From PRS1 sp965250265 (GTDB lineage Bacteria > Bacteroidota > Bacteroidia > Flavobacteriales > Flavobacteriaceae), in assembly GCA_965250265.1 (NCBI GenBank), contig CBDFNO010000011.1:261944-325943 (forward strand): 64,000 bases of DNA, written 5' to 3'. The notes beneath the pieces are model-generated. The model did no database searches and was not told where the DNA came from. It saw nothing but the letters and a program-made list of their open reading frames with translations. Made by a program: the position numbers and the translations under genes. Shown here in pieces: positions 52,224 to 61,769 of this stretch (its first letter is position 1; every line of letters starts with the position of its first letter).

Positions 52224-53408
52224 ATGACTCTCCTTTCAGATAGAATTTTAAACATGTCTACGTCTGCAACTTTAGCAATGGCTGCTAAAGCAAGAGAATT
52301 AAGAACCGAAGGAAAAGACATTATTGGATTAAGTCTTGGTGAACCCGATTTTAATACACCTAATTTTATTAAAGATGCTGCTAAACAAGCTATTAATGAA
52401 GATTACAATTCTTATACTCCTGTTGATGGTTATGTGGAATTAAAGGAAGCTATTATTACTAAATTTAAGCGCGATAATAATTTAACTTATACACTTCCTC
52501 AAATTGTAGTATCCACAGGTGCAAAACAATCATTAGCAAATGTTGCTGCAGTAATGTTGAATAAAGGTGATGAAGTTATTTTACCTTGTCCTTATTGGGT
52601 AAGTTACAGTGATATTGTAAAGCTTAATGAAGGGGTTCCTGTAGAAGTGAAAACGTCTATTGAAACTGATTTTAAAATGACTGCTGCACAATTGGAAGCT
52701 GCAATTACACCAAAGACAAAAATGATTTGGTTTAGTTCGCCATGTAATCCAAGTGGATCTGTTTTTAGTAAAACAGAATTAAGGGATTTAGCTGATGTTT
52801 TACAAAAACATCCAAATATCTATGTAGTTTCCGATGAAATATACGAGCATATCAATTTTGTAGGTGGTCATGAAAGCATGGCACAATTTGAAGACATGTA
52901 CCATAGAACCATCACAGTAAATGGTGTCTCAAAGGCGTTTGCTATGACTGGTTGGCGTATTGGTTTTATTGGAGCGCCAACTGAAATAGCCAGAGCTTGT
53001 AACAAAATGCAAGGACAAGTAACAAGTGGTGCAAATTGTATTGCGCAACGTGCTGTAATTACTGCTATGCAAGCTGAACCGAGTACAGTACAATATATGG
53101 TAGACGAATTTAAAAACCGTCGTGATCTTGTACTTGGCTTTTTAAATGATATTGAAGGTTTTAAAACTAATACTCCTGAAGGTGCTTTTTATGTATTTCC
53201 AAATGTGACATATTACTTCGGAAAAACTTTAAGAGGCAAAACCATATATAATGCTACAGACTTTTCTATGTATTTATTAGAAGAAGCTTTGGTAGCAACA
53301 GTAACCGGTGATGCCTTTGGAAATCCTGATTGCATACGTATTTCTTATGCAGCTTCCCAAGATCAATTAATTGAAGCCATTAAGCGTATTAAAGAAAGTT
53401 TATCTTAA
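52224..53408 (+). CDS. class I/II PLP-dependent aminotransferase (aspartate-aminotransferase like)
   Basis: 394 residues. LSLGEPDFNTP is the family N-terminal motif; PCPYWVSYSDIVK, SPCNPSGSVFS, YVVSDEIYEHINF and the PLP lysine in SKAFAMTGWRIGF are all present, as is the Arg near RISYAASQ. Probably aspartate/2-oxoglutarate aminotransferase (AspB group); exact amino-acid preference cannot be read from sequence. Confidence 0.92.
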   Translation: MTLLSDRILNMSTSATLAMAAKARELRTEGKDIIGLSLGEPDFNTPNFIKDAAKQAINEDYNSYTPVDGYVELKEAIITKFKRDNNLTYTLPQIVVSTGAKQSLANVAAVMLNKGDEVILPCPYWVSYSDIVKLNEGVPVEVKTSIETDFKMTAAQLEAAITPKTKMIWFSSPCNPSGSVFSKTELRDLADVLQKHPNIYVVSDEIYEHINFVGGHESMAQFEDMYHRTITVNGVSKAFAMTGWRIGFIGAPTEIARACNKMQGQVTSGANCIAQRAVITAMQAEPSTVQYMVDEFKNRRDLVLGFLNDIEGFKTNTPEGAFYVFPNVTYYFGKTLRGKTIYNATDFSMYLLEEALVATVTGDAFGNPDCIRISYAASQDQLIEAIKRIKESLS

Positions 53409-53415
53409 TTAAATT

Positions 53416-53673
53416 TTAATAAAGTATAATTGATAATGCTCCTACAAAAACAGAGAGTTTTAAAATAGTTGCAATATTTGAAGTAAATTGGTATTGTCTG
53501 TGTTTTACAGATTGCTTAATACCAAATATAGATTTTGGATTTGAATGAAAAAAATTTTCTTTCGTTTCCTCTTTATAATTTGAGTTTAATAGTCCTTCAT
53601 TATTAAAAATAAAGGGTTTAATTTTCTGTTTGGGTAAAGGCTCAATATCCTGTTGTGTTAATACTAATTCCAT
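53416..53673 (-). CDS. small hypothetical protein, one C-terminal membrane helix
   Basis: 85 residues from the Met at 53673; a Met at 53700 lies inside the palindrome. An N-terminal charged part (EPLPKQKIKPFIFNNEG) and a C-terminal hydrophobic segment (IATILKLSVFVGALSIILY) suggest tail anchoring. The gene begins next to a large inverted repeat. Function unknown. Confidence 0.6.
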   Translation of the reverse strand: MELVLTQQDIEPLPKQKIKPFIFNNEGLLNSNYKEETKENFFHSNPKSIFGIKQSVKHRQYQFTSNIATILKLSVFVGALSIILY

Positions 53674-53680
53674 GTTTATA

Positions 53681-53756
53681 ATTTTTAATTGGTTATACAT
53701 ATATGACGTCCATTATTAAAAAATGTTACATCATATATGTATAACCAATTAAAAAT
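53681..53756. repeat. 76 bp palindrome: 26 bp perfect inverted repeat, 24 nt loop
   Basis: Arms at 53681-53706 and 53731-53756 are exact reverse complements. Each arm contains ATGTATAACCAATTAAAAAT, so a MYNQLK-type start could be read outwards on both strands. It lies at the 5' end of the small gene at 53416-53673. Confidence 0.9.
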
Positions 53757-53835
53757 CAACTATAAAATCACGGCAACATCTATAAATACTAATAAAAACA
53801 ATAACTGTTAAATATTCTATAAAATGTATTTTAAG

Positions 53836-55329
53836 CTATCTTTTTCGCCAAAAGAATGGCGTTAATAATATTAAAACTGTAAAGAGTTCTAAACGGCCTA
53901 TTAGCATTAAAAAGGACGACCACCATTTTCCAATATTTGGCAATGCTGCATAATTGCCAGCTGGTCCAAATTCACCTAAAGCTGGTCCAACGTTTCCTAA
54001 ACTGGAAGCTGCAACTCCAACAGCAGATTCGAAATCCAAACCTAACATTGCAAAACCAAGCGAGCCAATAATGAAAGAAAGCATATAGAGAATAAAAAAT
54101 GCCAATATATTAAATATAATTTTCTCAGATATTGCCTTATTATTATAACGTACTGGCAATATTGCATTTGGGTGTAAAGTTCTTTTAAATTCTAAAAAAC
54201 CATTTTTAATCATTAATAAGTGTCTAACCACTTTAACACCACCAGCTGTGCTTCCTGCAGAACCACCCAAAAACATTAAACCAAAGAAAAATACTAGTAA
54301 AAACGGAGTCCATAAAGTAAAATCTGCAGTCACAAATCCTGTTGTAGTTAAAATTGCTAATACCTGGAATAATCCATGTCTTATTGCACTTTCAATTTCG
54401 CCAAAAACTTGAGGATGGTTCAATGAAGATAATACAAGGTCAACTCTAAAATAGATTATCAAAGCAACTATTATTGTAAATATTGCAATAAACTTGAAAT
54501 ACAATTTAAACTCTTCGTCTTGAAATATCTTTTTTATTTTCCCCTTAAAGGCAAAGTAACTCAACACAAAATTTGTACCTGCCAAGAACATAAATAACAT
54601 TACAATATATTGAATTATAGGTTGTCCGTTCCAATGTGCTAAACTTGTATTCTTCGTTGAAAATCCACCTGTAGATAAAGTACTCATAGAATGGTTTACA
54701 GCATCAAAAAACGACATTCCAGCTACCTTAAGCAAAATAGTTTCAGCAACAGTATATCCAAAATATATAAGCCATAAACGTTTTGCTGTATCTGTAATTC
54801 TGGGATGCAATTTATCCGCATTAATTCCTGGGGTTTCGGCTGCAAAAAGCTGCATACCTCCAATACCTAATAAAGGTAAAATAGCAATTGCTAGAACAAT
54901 AATTCCCATGCCTCCAATCCAATGCGTTGTACTTCTCCAAAATAAAACCCCTTTTGGTACAATTTCAATATCATTTAATATAGACGCACCTGTCGTGGTA
55001 AATCCAGACATGGTTTCAAAAAAAGCATTAGTGAAACTAGAAATTGTTTCTGTAAAAATATATGGCAAAGTTCCCGATAATGCCATTATAATCCAGCCAA
55101 AAGTTACAACAATATAACCTTCGCGTTTATTCATTTCTTTTTTATGATTTCTAGTAAAAATCATTGCAGAAAGACCCAACAATATTACTATCATCCCAGA
55201 TAAAAATAATTGTATGGTAACGCCATCTTTATATATCGCACTAACTAAAGAAGCCAGTAACATAAAACCACCATTACATAATAATAGCAATCCTAAAAAG
55301 TGAATAATGATTTTGTAATTAAGCTTCAT
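53836..55329 (-). CDS. trkH: potassium uptake membrane subunit TrkH
   Basis: 497 residues, about ten membrane helices arranged as four MPM repeats. Selectivity-loop glycines are visible in MSGFTTTGASIL, STLSTGGFST, TTTGFVTADF and SLGNVGPALG. Forms the K+ conducting channel with the TrkA gating ring. Follows trkA with an 8 bp gap. Confidence 0.95.
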   Translation of the reverse strand: MKLNYKIIIHFLGLLLLCNGGFMLLASLVSAIYKDGVTIQLFLSGMIVILLGLSAMIFTRNHKKEMNKREGYIVVTFGWIIMALSGTLPYIFTETISSFTNAFFETMSGFTTTGASILNDIEIVPKGVLFWRSTTHWIGGMGIIVLAIAILPLLGIGGMQLFAAETPGINADKLHPRITDTAKRLWLIYFGYTVAETILLKVAGMSFFDAVNHSMSTLSTGGFSTKNTSLAHWNGQPIIQYIVMLFMFLAGTNFVLSYFAFKGKIKKIFQDEEFKLYFKFIAIFTIIVALIIYFRVDLVLSSLNHPQVFGEIESAIRHGLFQVLAILTTTGFVTADFTLWTPFLLVFFFGLMFLGGSAGSTAGGVKVVRHLLMIKNGFLEFKRTLHPNAILPVRYNNKAISEKIIFNILAFFILYMLSFIIGSLGFAMLGLDFESAVGVAASSLGNVGPALGEFGPAGNYAALPNIGKWWSSFLMLIGRLELFTVLILLTPFFWRKR

Positions 55330-55337
55330 TACTGTTT

Positions 55338-56687
55338 TTAATCGAAAAGAGATTCTACTTTTTTAAGAGAACGAGGTAAACTACAAACCACTATCCTATC
55401 TCCTTCTTCAACTTTAAAGCCTCCTAAAGCAATAAGCCCTTCACCATTACGAATAACACCACCAATTATTGCAGAACGGGGGAAATTTAATTCTCTAATT
55501 ATTTTATTACATATTTTTGAAGTTGGTTTAACAACAAATTCTAACAACTCTGCATTCATATTGTTAAGTTTTGTCATAGCAACAACTTCTCCTTTACGTA
55601 TATATCTAAAAATATTATTTGCAGCTAAAAGCTTTTTGTTAATTAAGGTATCGATGCCAATAGAATTTGACAATTCAAAATAATTCATGTTTTCTACTAA
55701 TGCTATTGTTTTTCTAACACCTTTAGATTTAGCTACTAAACAGGACATGATATTAGTTTCTGAATTCCCAGTCACAGAAATAAAAGCATCCATATCACTA
55801 ATATTTTCCTCATCTAATAAATCTACATTTCTACCATCTCCTCTTATTACCAAGGTTTTTGGCAATTCATCAGAAAGATCGAAAGCTCTTTCTTTATTTT
55901 TCTCAATAATCTTTATATTAAATTTATTTTGAGTTAAATCCTTTGCTGCTTTAAAACCAATTCTCCCACCACCAAGAATCATAACATTTTTTATTTCGGT
56001 TTTAACTTTCCCTGTTAGCTTACAGAGTTCTTCATCTCCCCCTTTTGAAGTTATAAAAACCACATGATCTCCTTCTTTAAAAACAGTATCTCCACGCGGA
56101 ATAATAGTGTATTGTGTTCTATATCTCTGAATTGCAATAGGCATAAAGTGAATTTCAGGAAATAAATTAGCTGCATCTTTTACAGATTTACCAACAAATA
56201 AAGCCGTTCTAGATAAGTTTAAACCTAGCATTGTTAATTCGCCACTCTCAAATTCATAGGTATCATCAAAAGCAGATTGGCTTAACAGCAATTCAATCTC
56301 TGCTGCTGCTAGAGATTCTGGCGAAATTAGTTCGTCTATTCCAAATTTAATAAACCCTACTTCTTCCTTATGCTCTATAAATTCTGTGTTAGAAATTCTT
56401 GCAATTGTTTTTTTAGCTCCTAATTGCTTTGCTAATACACATGTTGTAATATTTGTAGTTTCAGAAGATGTAACTGCTATTACTAAATCTGAAATATGAA
56501 CTTTTGCTTCTTTTAAATTTGAAATTGAAGTGGAATCCCCTTTAATTACCTTAATATCTAAACGATTATCTGCATAAGTAAGACTTTCTTTATTGGTATC
56601 TATTAAAGTTATTTCCTGAGATTCATAAGATAATAGTTTTGCTAAATGAAATCCGACTTCTCCAGCGCCAGCAATAATAATCTTCAT
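55338..56687 (-). CDS. trkA: Trk potassium regulatory subunit TrkA
   Basis: 449 residues, cytoplasmic. Two RCK_N Rossmann domains (GAGEVGFHLA at about 6 and GGGRIGFKAA at about 234) each followed by an RCK_C domain. It binds NAD(H)/ATP and gates TrkH. Transcribed before trkH in one operon. Confidence 0.95.
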   Translation of the reverse strand: MKIIIAGAGEVGFHLAKLLSYESQEITLIDTNKESLTYADNRLDIKVIKGDSTSISNLKEAKVHISDLVIAVTSSETTNITTCVLAKQLGAKKTIARISNTEFIEHKEEVGFIKFGIDELISPESLAAAEIELLLSQSAFDDTYEFESGELTMLGLNLSRTALFVGKSVKDAANLFPEIHFMPIAIQRYRTQYTIIPRGDTVFKEGDHVVFITSKGGDEELCKLTGKVKTEIKNVMILGGGRIGFKAAKDLTQNKFNIKIIEKNKERAFDLSDELPKTLVIRGDGRNVDLLDEENISDMDAFISVTGNSETNIMSCLVAKSKGVRKTIALVENMNYFELSNSIGIDTLINKKLLAANNIFRYIRKGEVVAMTKLNNMNAELLEFVVKPTSKICNKIIRELNFPRSAIIGGVIRNGEGLIALGGFKVEEGDRIVVCSLPRSLKKVESLFD

Positions 56688-56789
56688 CTGTATTATTAAT
56701 TATAAAGAATAGCAAATATACTTTATTTTTAGGGATTTGAATATGAAATGTATTTCTTTGCATCAAATTATAACCTATTGAAAATAGTA

Positions 56790-57521
56790 ATGTCAAGTAA
56801 AGTAAAACCTTACAAAAACAGTAATTTAAGTAAAAAGGAGCAAGTCACCCAAATGTTTGATACTATCTCTAAAGAATATGATAGTCTTAATAGAGTGATT
56901 TCTTTTGGTATTGATGTGAAATGGAGAAAAAAAGTAGTTGAAATAGTCGCTCAAAAACATCCCGATATCATTCTTGATATTGCAACAGGAACAGGAGATC
57001 TCGCTATAAATCTTACAAAAACCAATGCTTCAAAAATTATTGGATTAGATATTAGTGAAGGCATGCTAAATGTTGGTCGTAAAAAAATAATCAAAAAACA
57101 GTTAGAAGAGACCATTGAAATGGTAGTTGGAGATTCTGAAAATTTACCTTTTACCAATAATACATTCGATGCAATTACTGTAGCATTTGGAATAAGAAAT
57201 TTTGAAAATTTAGAAAAAGGGCTTTCAGAAATATTGCGGGTGTTAAAACCAAATGGGATTTTTGTTGTTTTAGAAACTTCTATTCCTACAAAAACACCTT
57301 TCAAACAAGGTTATAAGTTTTACACTAAAGGGATTTTACCTATTATTGGCAAATTGTTTTCAAAAGATAAAGTAGCTTATTCTTATTTATGCGAATCTGC
57401 TTCTGTTTTTCCTTATGGAGAAGCCCTCAACAATATTTTACATAAAACTGGGTTTACTAAAGCGGAAGCTTTACCTCAAACATTTGGTGTGGCTACAATT
57501 TATAAAGCAACTAAACATTAG
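56790..57521 (+). CDS. ubiE: demethylmenaquinone/ubiquinone methyltransferase
   Basis: 243 residues from the Met at 56790; an upstream in-frame Met at 56748 would add a poorly conserved leader. UbiE/MenG motifs: MFDTISKEYDSLNRVISFGID, DIATGTGDLAINL, TVAFGIRNFENLEKGL and RVLKPNG. In Bacteroidota it makes menaquinone from demethylmenaquinone, the quinone pool used by the NQR complex in this window. The porT-like gene follows at 1 bp. Confidence 0.95.
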   Translation: MSSKVKPYKNSNLSKKEQVTQMFDTISKEYDSLNRVISFGIDVKWRKKVVEIVAQKHPDIILDIATGTGDLAINLTKTNASKIIGLDISEGMLNVGRKKIIKKQLEETIEMVVGDSENLPFTNNTFDAITVAFGIRNFENLEKGLSEILRVLKPNGIFVVLETSIPTKTPFKQGYKFYTKGILPIIGKLFSKDKVAYSYLCESASVFPYGEALNNILHKTGFTKAEALPQTFGVATIYKATKH

Positions 57522-57522
57522 A

Positions 57523-58236
57523 ATGAAAAAATTATTTGTCTTACTATCTTTTTTCTTTGTGTTTCAAACTGTTTCAGCACAATTATTTAGCAAAGAGAAG
57601 ATAAAAAACAATGAAAATGTTGATAAACCGCTTGTGTCTTGGGGTTACTTTTTAGGATTTAATAACTACGATTTTAATTTTGATTACAATCAAGATCTAG
57701 CAGATATTCAAGTATTAAAGTCTGTTGGCTTTAATGTTGGGTTAATAGGAAACTTACGTATTAATGAGTTTTTAGATTTAAGATTAGAGCCTGGATTATC
57801 TATTACAAAACGTGAGCTTAATTACCATTCCAGTTATTTTCAAGGTATGAGTTTTAACGAAAATGATCTAATAAGAGAAGCACGCTCGACTTATGTACAT
57901 ATCCCTTTGTTATTAAAAATATCGACCAAGCGTGTAAATAATATAAAGCCTTTTATAGTTGGTGGTTTTTCTACAGCTTTAAATTTATCCAGTAATGAAG
58001 AAAATCCAGACGATAATAGTGTCGGACAATTTAGATCAAAGAGAAATGTCTTCTTTTATGAGCTTGGTTTTGGTATAGACCTTTATCTGTTTTGGTTTAA
58101 GTTTACGCCTTCCATTCGTGGTATATTTGCTATAAATGATGAATTAGTTAGAGATTTCGATCCAAATAGTCCTTGGACAAGTAATATTACATCTATGAAA
58201 ACAAGAGGCTTTTTTATAAACTTTACGTTTCAGTAA
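57523..58236 (+). CDS. porT: PorT-like type IX secretion outer-membrane protein
   Basis: 237 residues from the Met at 57523 (TAG-A-ATG junction with ubiE). Signal peptide ending QTVSAQ (about 21). LVSWGYFLGFNNYDFNFDY is typical of the PorT/SprT family and the rest is a beta-barrel with alternating aromatic strands (LRINEFLDLRLEPGLSI, FYELGFGIDLYLFWFKF). PorT is an essential component of gliding and T9SS secretion. Assignment rests on motif and the ubiE neighbour. Confidence 0.85.
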   Translation: MKKLFVLLSFFFVFQTVSAQLFSKEKIKNNENVDKPLVSWGYFLGFNNYDFNFDYNQDLADIQVLKSVGFNVGLIGNLRINEFLDLRLEPGLSITKRELNYHSSYFQGMSFNENDLIREARSTYVHIPLLLKISTKRVNNIKPFIVGGFSTALNLSSNEENPDDNSVGQFRSKRNVFFYELGFGIDLYLFWFKFTPSIRGIFAINDELVRDFDPNSPWTSNITSMKTRGFFINFTFQ

Positions 58237-58963
58237 TAGTTCTTCTTTTAAACTCACTTAACAAAATAGCAGCTGCATTTGCTACATTTAAACTTTCGGT
58301 GACTTGAATATTTCCAAATTTTGGTATAGAAACCCGCTCTGTAATTTGAGACTCAACTTCTTTACAAATTCCGTTAGCTTCATTTCCTAACACTATAATT
58401 CCAGAGCTGGGTAAATTCATTTCAAACACATTATCGCCATCCATAAATGCTCCAAATTTTTGAGTGCCTTTTTGTGATGACAAGAAATTTTCTAAATCTA
58501 AATATGATACATTTACTCTAGTAATCGAGCCCATTGTAGCTTGTATTACTTTAGGGTTATAACAATCAACAGTTTCTAAACTACATACCAAATCGGAAAT
58601 ACCAAACCAATCACATAATCTAATAATAGTCCCTAAATTTCCAGGGTCTCTTACATTATCCAATGCAATAATGAGTTTGCTAAAATCGATAGCTTCTGAT
58701 TCGGAAATCTTAAATACAGCCAAAGCCTTATTTGGTGTTTTTAAAAAACTTATTTTGCTTAGTTCTTTTGGTGTGATTATTGTGTTTAAGACATCTGAAA
58801 CATCAAATTTTAACGTAGTTGTAAAGAGTTGATGTAATTGGAATTTAGAATTTAAAAGCTCTAAAATTGTCTTTTTACCTTCAGCTACAAACAGTTGATG
58901 TTGCAAACGGTACTTTTTTTGTTTTAAACTCGTTATCAGTTTTATTTGGCTTTTACTTAACAT
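58223..58963 (-). CDS. TrmH-family RNA 2'-O-methyltransferase
   Basis: 246 residues. SPOUT knot motifs: LDNVRDPGNLGTIIRLCDWFG, IIVLGNEANGI and VTESLNVANAAAILLSEF (motif 1, 2 and 3). The N-terminal SQIKLITSLKQKKYR segment is the RNA-binding substrate domain. Modifies a rRNA or tRNA ribose; target unknown. Overlaps the 3' end of porT by 14 bp and is divergent from tamL. Confidence 0.92.
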   Translation of the reverse strand: MLSKSQIKLITSLKQKKYRLQHQLFVAEGKKTILELLNSKFQLHQLFTTTLKFDVSDVLNTIITPKELSKISFLKTPNKALAVFKISESEAIDFSKLIIALDNVRDPGNLGTIIRLCDWFGISDLVCSLETVDCYNPKVIQATMGSITRVNVSYLDLENFLSSQKGTQKFGAFMDGDNVFEMNLPSSGIIVLGNEANGICKEVESQITERVSIPKFGNIQVTESLNVANAAAILLSEFKRRTITET

Positions 58964-59028
58964 TCTAACGTATATTTATGCTGCCTCTGACATAATTATT
59001 TAAATCTTTTTTTTCAGAGGAAATAATG

Positions 59029-59036
59029 TATTTTTG
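59029..59036 (+). promoter_or_regulatory. putative -7 promoter box of tamL (TATTTTTG)
   Basis: TATTTTTG fits TAnnTTTG; about 51 bp before the TTG start of tamL. Confidence 0.4.
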
Positions 59037-59086
59037 AACCTATAATAGGTTTTATAACTTATAAATCTAAACTTATTTATTTTTAG

Positions 59087-61639
59087 TTGAAACAAACTCT
59101 GGCAAAAATATCATTATTTATAATAATTACATTAATTATTACCTCTTGTAATGTTGTAAAGAGAGTTGGAAAAGATGAGCATTTATTAACACAAACTTCA
59201 GTTTATGTAAATGATAAAAAAATTACTTCTGAAGAGATTACAAATCTCATTTACCAAAAACCAAATAGTAAGTTACTAGGCTTTCCTTTACGTTTACATA
59301 TCTATAATTTAGCCAGAGAGCACAAAGACTCTCTTTTCGACGTTTGGTTGAATAAAAACCCTAAACGAAAAAAACGTCTTATTAATGAGCTTTCTAAAAA
59401 ACAATTAGATAGATTAAAAGAATCTTCTATTGGCTTTAATAAATGGCTGAAAAAAACAGGAGAAGCGCCAGTTATAGTTGACTCTGTAAGAACTAGAAAA
59501 TCTAAAAATAAATTAGATGGTTATCATTTTGCAAATGGATGGTTTGATGTTGAAACTACTTCAAAAATAATAAGAAATGATAATCAACGTGCTACTATAG
59601 ACTACAATGTTACCACAGGTAAACCTTATACTTTAGATTCTCTTACAATAAATATCGATTCGCCAATTATAGACTCTCTTTATAAATTGACAAAAGAAAA
59701 TTCTTTTATAAAAAAGGGAGAGAAATGGAGATTTATTGATTTTGAAAATGAACGAGAAAGATTAACAAATAGCTTTAGAAATTCTGGAGTTTATTATTTT
59801 ACACAAGACGCTATTAGGTTCGAACATGATTCCAATGGAGCCACAAAGAAAGTAAACAATGTTACTCAAATACGAGACAGAATTATTCGAAATGAAGATT
59901 CAACAGCTTTTGTCCCTTTTAAAATATATAAAATAAAAAATGTAAGCATTATTACGGATTATACTTATGAAGACAGAAACAAACCATTTCAAGATTCTGT
60001 CAATTATGATGGTTATAACTTATACAGTTATGGCAAAATGAAATACCATCCAAAAGCGATAACAGATGCTATATTTATTTCTAAAGGAAGTATTTTTAAA
60101 GATATAGATCGAACTAGATCCTATCGACATTTAAATGAATTAAAGACTTTTAAATATCCTCGTATTGAATATCCAGAAAATATAAATGACACCACATTAA
60201 CTGCAAATATTTATTTAACTCCTCGTAAAAAATATGGACTGGGTTTTAATATAAATGTTTCACAAAGTAACATCCAGTCTATAGGTTTTTCTTTTAGCTC
60301 TTCCTTATTAATCCGCAATATTTTTAGAGGTGCCGAAACACTCGAAATTTCAGCTATTGGTGCTATTGCTGCATCAAAAGATGGTACAAATAATGAAGAC
60401 CAGTTTTTTGATATTAATGAGATCGGAGCAGATTTAAAACTGACACTTCCAAGATTCTTTTTTCCTTTTAATACCGAAAAGATCATCCCTAAATTCATGT
60501 CTCCTAGCACAAGAATCAGTCTTGGGTTTACTAGCCAGACCAATATTGGTTTGGATAAGCAAACTGTTAATGGTATTTTTAATTATCGTTGGAACCCATC
60601 ACAAACAATTACTAATAGTTTTGATTTATTTAATACTCAATATGTTAGAAATCTAAATCCAGCAAACTATTTTAGTGTCTATCAAAACTCTTTTCAAAGC
60701 CTTGAAACCATTGCTCTTGGTGTATATAATACGCCAACAGAATTTATTTTTATTGATGGTAACGGAAACGAAAATTTAATTGAAACCAAAGCCGATGAAT
60801 TTATAGATTTAGTACTGCAAGATTCAGGTTTTGAAACTTCCAATCCAGACGAATTCCAAACTGTGAATAATATTGGCGAACGGAAAAATAGGTTAACAGA
60901 AAACAACCTTATTTTTGCTTCTAATTTTAGTTTCGTAAAGGATAAGCGCGAAAATTTGTTTGATGAAAACTTCTCTATTTTTAAAGTAAAGCTAGAGATA
61001 GCTGGTAATGTACTTGCATCTACTTCCAAAATTTTAGGTCTTTCAAAAAATAGTGATGGTCGTTACGAATTATTTGGTGTAGCCTATTCTCAATATGCTA
61101 AAACTGAATTCGATTATATAAAACATTGGGATTTAGGCAAAGGCAATGTACTTGCAATGCGCAGTTATTTTGGTATTGCAATTCCTTATGGCAATTCTAA
61201 TAATATCCCTTTTTCTAAAAGTTTTTTTGCTGGTGGAGCTAATGATAATAGAGCATGGACTGCTTATAATCTAGGACCTGGAAGCTCAGATAGTAATAAC
61301 GAATTTAATGAAGCTAATATGAAATTAGCGTTTAGTCTTGAATATCGTTATGGATTATTTGGAAATGTTAAAGGTGCCTTTTTTATTGATGCTGGTAATA
61401 TTTGGAATGCACTCGATGATGTAGAAGATAATAATGCAACTTTTAACAATTTTAGTTCTCTAAAAGATATAGCAATTGGCACCGGTTTTGGCTTACGTTA
61501 TGATTTTGGTTTCTTTGTATTAAGAAGTGATATTGGATTTAAAACTTATGACCCATCTTATAGAAATCAAAATAGATGGCTAAACGATTTTAACTTTGGT
61601 AATGCTGTTTATAATATTGGTATTAATTACCCATTCTAA
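59087..61639 (+). CDS. tamL: BamA/TamA-family outer-membrane lipoprotein (TamL-like)
   Basis: 850 residues, TTG start at 59087. Lipoprotein signal IIITLIITSC (Cys about 21), then POTRA-like repeats (about 30-400: VTTGKPYTLDSLTINID and FKIYKIKNVSII) and a C-terminal 16-strand barrel (YGLGFNINVSQSN, FGLRYDFGFFVLRSDIGF, NIGINYPF). In Bacteroidota TamL is a lipidated TamA homologue paired with TamB. Divergent from the TrmH gene. Confidence 0.88.
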   Translation: MKQTLAKISLFIIITLIITSCNVVKRVGKDEHLLTQTSVYVNDKKITSEEITNLIYQKPNSKLLGFPLRLHIYNLAREHKDSLFDVWLNKNPKRKKRLINELSKKQLDRLKESSIGFNKWLKKTGEAPVIVDSVRTRKSKNKLDGYHFANGWFDVETTSKIIRNDNQRATIDYNVTTGKPYTLDSLTINIDSPIIDSLYKLTKENSFIKKGEKWRFIDFENERERLTNSFRNSGVYYFTQDAIRFEHDSNGATKKVNNVTQIRDRIIRNEDSTAFVPFKIYKIKNVSIITDYTYEDRNKPFQDSVNYDGYNLYSYGKMKYHPKAITDAIFISKGSIFKDIDRTRSYRHLNELKTFKYPRIEYPENINDTTLTANIYLTPRKKYGLGFNINVSQSNIQSIGFSFSSSLLIRNIFRGAETLEISAIGAIAASKDGTNNEDQFFDINEIGADLKLTLPRFFFPFNTEKIIPKFMSPSTRISLGFTSQTNIGLDKQTVNGIFNYRWNPSQTITNSFDLFNTQYVRNLNPANYFSVYQNSFQSLETIALGVYNTPTEFIFIDGNGNENLIETKADEFIDLVLQDSGFETSNPDEFQTVNNIGERKNRLTENNLIFASNFSFVKDKRENLFDENFSIFKVKLEIAGNVLASTSKILGLSKNSDGRYELFGVAYSQYAKTEFDYIKHWDLGKGNVLAMRSYFGIAIPYGNSNNIPFSKSFFAGGANDNRAWTAYNLGPGSSDSNNEFNEANMKLAFSLEYRYGLFGNVKGAFFIDAGNIWNALDDVEDNNATFNNFSSLKDIAIGTGFGLRYDFGFFVLRSDIGFKTYDPSYRNQNRWLNDFNFGNAVYNIGINYPF

Positions 61640-61730
61640 ATGTTTTTTATTTTCTTCTAAGCTATATCGTTTTCGTGGTTTTTTAAAAACAACAAACACC
61701 AAAATAACAAGTATTTTATTAAAAATTGTT

Positions 61731-61738
61731 TACTTTTG
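61731..61738 (+). promoter_or_regulatory. putative -7 promoter box of fbaA (TACTTTTG)
   Basis: TACTTTTG, TAnnTTTG type, 32 bp before the aldolase start. Confidence 0.5.
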
Positions 61739-61769
61739 ATATCTCAATATCATAAAAAAAATTAGAATA

